Of a stretch of DNA of 64,000 nt, positions 56,881 through 64,000 are shown one piece after another (position 1 is the first letter of the stretch; every line of letters begins with the position of its first letter). The stretch comes from Brachypodium distachyon (Eukaryota; Streptophyta; Magnoliopsida; Poales; Poaceae): positions 21,478,555 through 21,542,554 of the forward strand of contig NC_016133.3 of assembly GCF_000005505.3 (NCBI RefSeq), in the 5' to 3' direction. Under the pieces are notes generated by a model. That model was not told the DNA's origin. It saw nothing but the letters and a program-made list of their open reading frames with translations, and searched no databases. The position numbers and the translations under genes were made by a program.

Positions 56881-57864
56881 CTAACCATGCTCTAGTAATA
56901 TACTTAGCGGGTGGAGACGGGAAGGAGAAGCTTCTGCTCTTTGGCGTTGTTTGCTTTTTACTAACACACCTAACTTAGGTAAGCTAAGTAACTAATTTCG
57001 TGCCCACGAAGGGGTATTTCTGTAAAATGTTTACCATTAGCTAGTCTTCCGATTGAGGGAGGCCAGGCCATAATCATGGTGACCTGTTTGTTTTAGCTGA
57101 GGGGAGATTACATTGTGGTCCTCGGAATAAAGTCCATGCTGGTCCACCTTGGTTTGCTTTGCTGGTGTGCTGCCTCCATCCCTCAAGTCCTCAAGGTATG
57201 CCTTCGAATTTTGTAATTCCAGTAACACCCCTACGCGGGCCAACACGTACAGAGCTCAGCTGCAATTGTTCCTCAACTGTTTTATTCTACTGCGTGTGCA
57301 TTTTCATGATAGTTGCACATTTATTATCGATTTCGCCCGAAGTTTTGGAATTTCAAGTTATAAAAGTTGATTTTCTTTACTCTTACCGGGAAGAGGTGGC
57401 GGTGACGGAAGAGGGAGGAGGTGGCTGACGTAATGCAACTTGGTAGGTATGTACGACGTAATCTCGCTTACTGTGACTCGTGAGGACTCTGGTAAAATGT
57501 TGTTTGGTTAATTGTGTGATATCACCTTCCTTTCTAAATTTAAGATGTTCTAATTTTATCCAAGTCAAATTTCAATAAGTTTGATCAAGTTTACATAAAA
57601 ATATATGCTAATATGTATTTCTAGCAAGAAATTAAATTGCACGCGAAACTTACATGAATGCGTTGCTATCACGGCTAGAGACCCTCAACTCTACGCTATG
57701 GCTCTTGCCGCGATGCGAGCACCGAACCTCGTTCCAACTTGCCACGGGCAAACATGACACCAAGCCACATAATCATTTCTGGCAAGCCCCCGCCGCGATT
57801 TGGTTTTGAGCATGATCCAAAAGTTTGGTTTCTAGAGACCTAGATATACCACTGCGTTGCTAAA
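56881..57864. other. Intergenic, no gene seen
   Basis: Only short ORFs without domains are present. 57530-57640 resembles half of a MITE (TTAAGATGTTCTAATTTTAT) but no second arm is clear. Confidence 0.4.
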
Positions 57865-57888
57865 GACACTTATTATGGATCGGAGGGA
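57865..57888. mobile_element. Stowaway MITE right-end fragment
   Basis: ACACTTATTATGGATCGGAG followed by GGAATA matches the right end of the element at 22878-22939. No left end is present nearby. Confidence 0.45.
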
Positions 57889-57945
57889 ATAAAAAATATT
57901 TTGAAATTCATTCGATCCAAAGAGGTATTTGTCCTTTATAAGGTC

Positions 57946-58430
57946 CTATTTGGATCATAAGAATTTTGAAGGAACAATAGAGGATTCCAGTCCTAAGAAA
58001 TAATTCTTATAGATGTCCTTCGGATCATAGGATTGCTACCCAAGGAATTTCATACGATATAAAGTTTCATCCAAATATTTAGCAATCTAAGCATGAGGTC
58101 TAAGTGTCTAACCTCATGGACATTTTCCTTTGACAGTTTTAATGCAACTTCTCTCTATCTCTCTCCTCTCTTGCTCCAATTAAATACCATGTCATCTCAT
58201 ATTTTTCGTGTGTAACATCCAAACACCCATTTCAAACTATGTATTTTCTGTTCTTATAGTTTTCTCTCCATTCCACAAAACAACTCATATAATATTTTCT
58301 AATTTGTTCCGCAACACATCTTATTTTTCTCTTGACACCCACATCTCAATAACTAACCACATCCATTTAATTTTTGATCAATAGAAATGGCCAGACACTA
58401 GAAACAAGAACTTTCTTGATCCAAATACAC
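57946..58430. mobile_element. Possible MITE with TATTTGGATCA ends
   Basis: CCTATTTGGATCATAAG on the left is mirrored by CTTGATCCAAATACAC on the right. Such ends occur on grass MITEs, but the arms are short, the interior is AT-rich and a target duplication is not clear. Confidence 0.35.
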
Positions 58431-59741
58431 AAATCTGTATGAGGTGTATTGTGAAACGAATGGTATTCAACATGCCACGACAATTTAATCATATGATTTT
58501 CCTGTTCCTACGTTTTTAATAACACCTCTAATAAAAAAACACAAACCTGCGTTTATAGGAGACGATTGAACGTCCGGCAGCGTGCGTACCTGCAGGTTTG
58601 AGCAGTGGTCGCCTTTGTTTCCCGTGGGAAAGGCCCGGCTTTTGAGGCGGTCGTGTCGGGATCGGCCGGAGCAGCAGCCGACGAAGTATGGCCCACCTGC
58701 CATCGACTGGATGCCTGCTTGACCGCAGTATCTCTCACGGTGTTTTTTCCATGTGTAGGCCTCCTGCTGTCGATAGGTGACTGACGGACAGCTCCATCTC
58801 AGCTTCCAGTGGGCGCGGCGCGCTAGTTAATTATGCCATGCGTCATGTACATGCATAATCGCCGCATGCACGCATGCTTCGGCTTTTCTTCTCAGCTTGG
58901 AATGGTCCATTTGAATTTATGGTTGTACTGTAAGCGTTGCTTTGGAGAAATATTCATGGCAAATTTGGAACGGACCATTTCGGCGGCAATCAATCCAAGC
59001 ATCACGATTGTCGATCAGACCTCCTGACATTTTTTGTCCTCTCGGTCTTGTTTTTCCTACTAATTGTTACTTATTGTAAAGTGTTTTTAGAGTTTTTTCT
59101 TTGGTATAATGAATGACTGGCATGCGGCTTTCCCAGACAAATAATAATTCTTTTGTGCGACGCTCCCGAAGCTTGGCCTGGAAAGCTAGGAATCCGAGAG
59201 CCCTTGGGAGTTTGCATGGCATGTAGTGTTATCAGCTATGAAGCTATCAGATAATTTTGGGGTTGATAGCTGAGAGATACATGATTCACATTTTTTGAGA
59301 AATTGACAACTAAATCTTGAAAATCATCAGATGTTCTCTTGGGAAGGAGTTTCTTTTCATAACTTTGCGGTGTGCTATCAATTTTTTCTTGAAAAGCATG
59401 GCACGTTCCGGCCTCTGCATCGATCGATGCAGACACCTTCTATATATTTTGAAGTCATTCAACTGTCAGTTGTTAGATCTCAACAAAACTACAAGTTAGA
59501 AACAAATCACACTCCTAGTTTATTATTGGTGCGCCATCCAACCTGACTGAAAAAGTCAAAACTAGAGCTGCGGGGGGAAGACCCCCCCTCCCCCCTCCGA
59601 TTTTTTTTGTAAGAAGAATACCTTTTCACGTAGGTCTAGAAAAATCTCCAAACCTCATGCTCCACCCATACACAGCGACACCGCAGCCCACGTGAGACAA
59701 AGCCGGCCTTAGACCTGTGCTTTGGTATGGGACAGACGAGG
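58431..59741. other. Intergenic, no gene seen
   Basis: I find no supported ORF, repeat or transposon end here. A C-rich run (59580-59600) and a T run are low-complexity only. Confidence 0.4.
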
Positions 59742-59845
59742 TTTTTTTTTAACCTCTGGCCTGAAATTCGCCTCCCGGAGGAGTCAAATCCAGAACCAAA
59801 GGAGTGCTACTAGAGCCTCTAACCACTAGGCTAGAGACTGTTCGC
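59742..59845 (-). mobile_element. tRNA-derived SINE
   Basis: On the minus strand TAGCCTAGTGG (59833-59823) matches the RNA polymerase III A box, and GATTTGACTCC (59790-59780) approximates the B box about 33 bp further on. A run of A follows (T at 59742-59750 on plus). This layout, a tRNA-like head and short A tail, is that of grass SINEs such as the Au family. Confidence 0.55.
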
Positions 59846-60301
59846 AACCCGATTGAAGAAGTCACACGTGTGACAATCTCCAATCAGCTGCACCAAAAAC
59901 TCCAAACTATCATGACCATCCGTCTGATCCAGTAGGGACCAAGTATGAATCCAATGCGGTCTTGTGAAGAGAGAATGCAGATCAGTTGGGACCCTCCATC
60001 GAGGAGGAGGAGGAGTGAGCCGGGGAGCTCACCTCTTTTTTGTTAGGTTATGCTGCTTTTAATTTTAGGTCATGTAGTTGACGATGAACTATACATATGA
60101 ACTGTAAGATGCTACTTTTAATCGTAAGTTTAATGTTGTTCTTGTTGATGAATGCGTTTGGATGTGATGTTTTTGATGAATGTGATTTGATGCGTGAAGT
60201 TTCTTTTAAAATTTACGGTCTGCTCTCTGAAATAAGGGATATGTTCTTCCCAACGCTAGGTAACCCGCAAAAACAATTTTTCGGAACGTCGATATATGGT
60301 A

Positions 60302-60540
60302 CTCCCTTCGTTCCTAATTAACTGGCACCGGAAATTTCGCAAAAAAAACCCTTGCTATTTTCCAAAATCGACCTACAATCCACGCTCTACCAAATCTTTT
60401 GCAAAGAAAAACTCTGCAGTTTTTCAAAATCAACGTGCAGTCCACATTCAATTGAAAATACGTACTGCAGGTTGATTTCATAAATTAATAGGGATATTTT
60501 TGCAAAATGGCCGGTGCCAATTAATTGAAAACGAAGGGAG
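60302..60540. mobile_element. Stowaway MITE (239 bp)
   Basis: CTCCCTTCGTTCCTAATTAA and TTAATTGAAAACGAAGGGAG are imperfect inverted ends flanked by TA. Interior segments (TGGCACCGGAAATTTCGCAA, GTGCAGTCCACATTCAATTG) match the element in AK-HSDH intron 3, so it is the same family but more diverged. Confidence 0.82.
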
Positions 60541-60542
60541 TA

Positions 60543-62224
60543 TCCGCTAGAGATGCTCTTATATGTATCGGTCCTCAACCAGCGAAGGGCCATGGAACTA
60601 ATGATGTCCCGGAACGCGTCCCAAATCGTTGATAGGGGGGGAAAGAAGTTTAACTAAATTAAACATATGATCATATCGTTATCATCAGCATTTGCATCGA
60701 CAAATATTGAGTAACTCAACGGACGTATTAGAGTTCCTCCACTTCTTCAGCGAAAGTTTGAAAAACTCATGATCGAAAATTTGAATTGGCCTTAATTAAT
60801 ACTCCACTTCCGACTGTTTTCCATTTATAAGAGAGAGAGAGAACTCCATGAAGCGAGTCATCTGTGCCATGTGGATCAGGGCATCACGGTGGCTGGATCG
60901 TGCGCCCGTGCCCACTTGGATACCGAAGTTTAACAAAATTAAGCAAAAGACCATTTGGTCAGTTCTGGTCCGGGGAAGGCGGGCACTGTTCACCGGTCGC
61001 TGCCGCCGTCAAGACCGACCGAGCCAACTGTCCGTACGCCCTCCTCGTACGCCGAGCTCATCACGATCGCTTTGGTTGGGCGCGTGATGATCGGCCCATA
61101 ATCCGCGTGCCTCCTCTCCTCTGCTTTACGTAGTACATGGATGGACGGAGTAAAACTCTTTTCTCGGGGCCGGAGGGCTTTCTTTCCTCTTGTTTTTTCG
61201 ATTCCTTTTGCTCCATTCGCTGCTTTTGCTGCTTTGATCCGGGTGGAATGGAAAGCAGAACAGCAAGAGCTAAGATAATTAATGCGAAAAACGCAGAAGT
61301 CGGTTCTTCTATAGAGAACAACGACCCTTGTCCCGTACCCCAACACACACGTTAATTACGATTGATCCCGTGCGGCCGGTCAGGCGATTTTTTCGCTGCA
61401 CCTTTCTTCCCGGATGCAACCTGCAACAGCTCGCCATCCTGGTCGCCCTTCGCCTTCCCGCGAAGCTCGCCGCCAGTTTTCTTCCTTTCACCTGGCCATC
61501 TGTCTCCCCCGATTCACATCTGCAGTCCCGTTGATGCCTCTCCTTTCACCTGGCCATCTCCGCAGCTGCCAACAACTCATCTCCGCCCCTTCCTAATCTC
61601 CATGGACAGCAGCAGGGAGAAGGCTCCCAAGGCAGCACTGTTTGGTTTGGCCGATCCCAGTCGCTCCTCCAACAACAGATCTCCAAATCAGTAGTAAGCA
61701 CAATCTCCATGATTTATGTGTTAATCACCATGTTTGTCTGGTCTAGAAGAAGCAGCTCTAATCAGAGAGGGGAGGGCAGGGGGGTCATGGAGAAGCAGCT
61801 ATATAACAAAACGAATGCAATTTGTCAGTTGATTCTCTACAAGCTGTGTGCATCAAGTTGTCAATTTTATTCGGCGGCTAGTACTAATACTGAATTTTGG
61901 ATGGGTTGAGATCGTGGTGTGGTTTTGGAGCAGGTTCAGTAGTCACTAGGTGGCTTGTTTGGTCAGTTTCAGTGCCATTCAGTTTCAGCATTGTTTTGCC
62001 TTCAGTTTATAATTTCAGGTTCAGTTTATAAGTTTTTAATCTAGTGAATGAAAGTGAATTTCTTTTGTATGAACTAATTTATATGTTGGTTCATGCCACA
62101 AATAGGCCACAATGTTGAGGTGCAAGTATTAATCTCAAATCTAATTAATTGTAAACTCACAAGAGACAACACCTAAGAAACAATGCATTGAAGATATTAT
62201 CTTTTAGCATTTATTGTGAGCTAA
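60543..62224. other. Intergenic; possible small exon near 61.6 kb
   Basis: 61360-61600 is C/T-rich with repeated CCTTTCACCTGGCCATCT and could be a leader. ATG at 61601 opens a 30-codon frame (MDSSREKAPKAALFGL...) ending at TAG near 61693. I do not recognise a family, and no further exon can be linked. No other gene is supported. Confidence 0.35.
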
Positions 62225-63395
62225 GGCTGTGTTTGGTTTGGGAGTGAGGTAGAATGGAATGGAACCACTCCATTCCATTCCATTCCTATGAGAATGGAGT
62301 GGTTCTAGTATGTTGTTTGGTTTGGGAAATGGAACGGTTATAGATTTTGTTTGGTCTATGAAATATGATGGAATGTAATGGTTTCATTTTGTGTTTGGTT
62401 TGGGAGATGGAATGAGATGAAGAGAATGTACTCACCTCCTGGTGAGGTTACCTCCAGGAGTAAGAAATGGAGCTGATCTACTCTTCATGATTTTGAAAAC
62501 ACAAGGAAAAAAATTGGCAACATTTTGTTTGTATGTTCTCTCATAGAAAGTTTAGAATTCACGAACATAACACATACACGAATAAAACATACTAGTAGAT
62601 GAAGCATCAGATCCATAAATCACATATAGGGTCCATACAATCAATCACATTACAAGTCCAAAATACATCACATAAAGCATACTACTACAATAGATATTTG
62701 GTGTCCATACAATTAGTAGAGAACATTAGAGGAGTCCATACAACAGCAAAATATGCCAGCTGCCATCACATTTTGAGTAGGAAAAGACTTCCTACCACGA
62801 AATGAAGGTTCCATATCTTTAGGAACTGATGCTCGAACATGTGTACCATCAATTGCTCCAATGCAATCCTATGTATTTAAAAAGATTGTAAGCCATACTA
62901 TTTGACACGTATGTACATAAGAAATAGTTCACAAAATACCTTAAAATATGGGTCAAACCGTGGGTTCCCTTCAATTTTTGTTGGAACCTCCAATGAAGAT
63001 GGCCTGATATATTCGGTTCGTAGCTCGCCTATTGCATGAAGCACTAGTCTAAAATAGCGGCGCACTGTCTCATTTGATCTGTCAAAATTAGCGCCAATAA
63101 CCCTATTTCGAAGGTTATGTCCAATAGTAAACAAAAACATTACTAGTTGCTCTTCCACGGATACATGTATAGTGTCTTTGAGCAGGGAACGGTCCCTCAT
63201 AATTTCACACAACCTAAAAAATGGAGCTCTTTCAAGCCTTAACATATTTCTGCATCTAAGATCGCACTTGAAAATTTTGTTGTTCAGATAATTGACTCGT
63301 TGTACATCTCTGTCCAACATAGGGCCGTAGGTAACACGGGGTCTCCTCTTCCTTATTCTGTCCCGAATTACCAAAGCCAGCAATGAAATAACCAC
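62225..63395 (-). mobile_element. PIF/Harbinger element, partial
   Basis: A terminal-type sequence GGCTGTGTTTGGTTTGGGAG begins at 62225 after TAA, the target site kind used by PIF/Harbinger elements. GTTTGGTTTGG recurs just inside it, and ACCACTCCATTC / GAATGGAGTGGT (62265-62304) form a hairpin. The transposase gene follows at 62754-63395 on the minus strand. The other end is not visible before the window ends, so the element may continue past 64000. Confidence 0.6.
62754..63395 (-). pseudogene. PIF/Harbinger (HARBI1/ALP1-like) transposase, 3'-truncated
   Basis: This encodes the N-terminal half of a DDE transposase/nuclease of the PIF/Harbinger superfamily. Exon 1 (63395-62941) reads NYLNNKIFKCDLRCRNMLRL, APFFRLCEIMRDRSLLKDTI, SVEEQLVMFLFTIGHNLRNR, NETVRRYFRLVLHAIGEL and KIEGNPRFDPYFK, then a GT donor. 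After an intron, exon 2 (from 62868) reads DCIGAIDGTHVRASVPKDM with the first catalytic Asp and FRGRKSFPTQNVMAAG. The reading then loses homology near 62754, before the second Asp and the Glu. It is truncated and cannot be an active nuclease. ORF2 (Myb-like) was not found. Confidence 0.8.
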
Positions 63396-63619
63396 AAACG
63401 TGGCAGCTCCCCTAATCAGGACTTTTGTCTACCATCCATCCTCTTTACCATCTACAATGCACACATGGCTATCAAAATATAACAATGCATCCATATGCAA
63501 CAATTTCTCACTGTTTTGTACCAATTAAATCATAGACTTCATGGCTATCAAAAATTGGACAGGTGGGGTGAGCAATCGATTTTTTTCTGTACCTTTGGCC
63601 TTCATTGCCGAACTGCCGG

Positions 63620-63870
63620 CCTCTCCCGCCGCCGACCTCCTCTTCTCCCCGCCGGTCTCCTCTCTCCCCTCCCGCCGCCGACCTCCTCTCCCCGCCGGCC
63701 TCCTCTCCCGCCGCCGACCTCTTCTCCCCGCCAGTCTCCTCTCTCCCTCCCGCCGCCGACCTCCTCTCCCCGCCGGTCTCCTCTCTCCCCTCTCGCCGCC
63801 GATCTCCTCTCCCGCCGCCGGCCTCCTCTTCTCCCCACCGGTCTCCTCTCTCCCCCACCGCCGACCTCCT
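63620..63870. repeat. GC-rich minisatellite (about 42-bp unit)
   Basis: A unit of the form CCCGCCGCCGACCTCCTCTC followed by CCCGCCGGTCTCCTCTCTCC is repeated about six times with small length changes, starting near 63628, 63671, 63708, 63750, 63793 and 63812. The long ORFs seen on both strands across it are products of this repetition (Pro/Ser/Leu or Arg/Gly/Glu repeats), not supported genes. Confidence 0.8.
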
Positions 63871-64000
63871 GCCGCCGACCGGATCTACTGAAGAACGGCC
63901 GGGATCTCGCCGGGGATGGGGAGAGCTCACGGGGAAGATTTTTCGGGTGGGGGTGAGGATAGAGCGCAGAGAGAGAGGGGTGGGAGGTTATGCGAGGTGT

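Noticed and set aside
59742..59845. Functional tRNA gene
   Set aside because: A- and B-box-like words are present, but I see no full cloverleaf, and the trailing A run indicates a SINE.
63495..63956. 153-codon Pro-rich and 140-codon Arg/Gly-rich ORFs
   Set aside because: They are translations of a 42-bp minisatellite on opposite strands.

Overview
This is nuclear plant DNA, almost certainly from a grass. It carries three intron-rich genes of conserved plant families, many Stowaway MITEs whose ends read CTCCCTCCGT and which are flanked by TA, and nested copia, Athila-type gypsy and LINE retrotransposons, plus a tRNA-derived SINE. I cannot name the species. I see no bacterial features, CRISPR arrays, rRNA genes or functional tRNA genes.

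Layout: 1-13.1 kb is a nest of retrotransposons. A decayed LINE on the minus strand (3' end near 357, ORF1 near 12.5-13.0 kb) is split by an Athila-like gypsy element (about 3.76-12.15 kb). The gypsy parts run integrase, 3' UTR, LTR, primer-binding site, gag, protease, RT, RNase H, LTR tail. That order fits a tandem (LTR-sharing) element that lost both outer parts. 13.1-19.4 kb is intergenic: a roughly 310-bp tandem repeat, a GC-rich block, two LINE fragments in opposite orientation, MITEs, and a tandem duplication in which only one copy holds a MITE.

19.46-26.13 kb (minus) is the gene for the TFIIE large (alpha) subunit: 10 coding exons, 465 codons. 26.1-29.06 kb is intergenic. 29.06-33.77 kb is a copia element with two LTRs and a matching 5-bp target duplication; it lacks recognisable gag and protease, and it ends 182 bp before the next start codon.

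33.95-48.00 kb (plus) is a bifunctional aspartokinase/homoserine dehydrogenase gene: 19 exons, 912 codons, with a plastid-type leader. Its introns hold Stowaway MITEs, a fold-back element and a Mutator-like element. 48.56-50.20 kb is the 3' remnant of another LTR retrotransposon.

51.11-55.10 kb (minus), with leader sequence probably reaching about 56.8 kb, is a SEC14-like phosphatidylinositol transfer gene with a C-terminal nodulin-like region (SFH13 type): 14 coding exons, 633 codons. It has a 7-nt first coding segment and a GC-AG intron. 56.9-64.0 kb is intergenic with MITEs, a SINE, a truncated PIF/Harbinger transposase gene and a GC-rich minisatellite.

The three host genes are functionally unrelated (general transcription; aspartate-family amino-acid synthesis; lipid signalling and transport). 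The exon models were assembled by eye. Each sums to an exact multiple of three, and their domains match the families as I know them. I found no convincing new biological system. The most interesting observations are transposon-gene relationships: an LTR promoter next to the aspartokinase gene, a filled and an empty MITE site side by side, and the rearranged Athila element.
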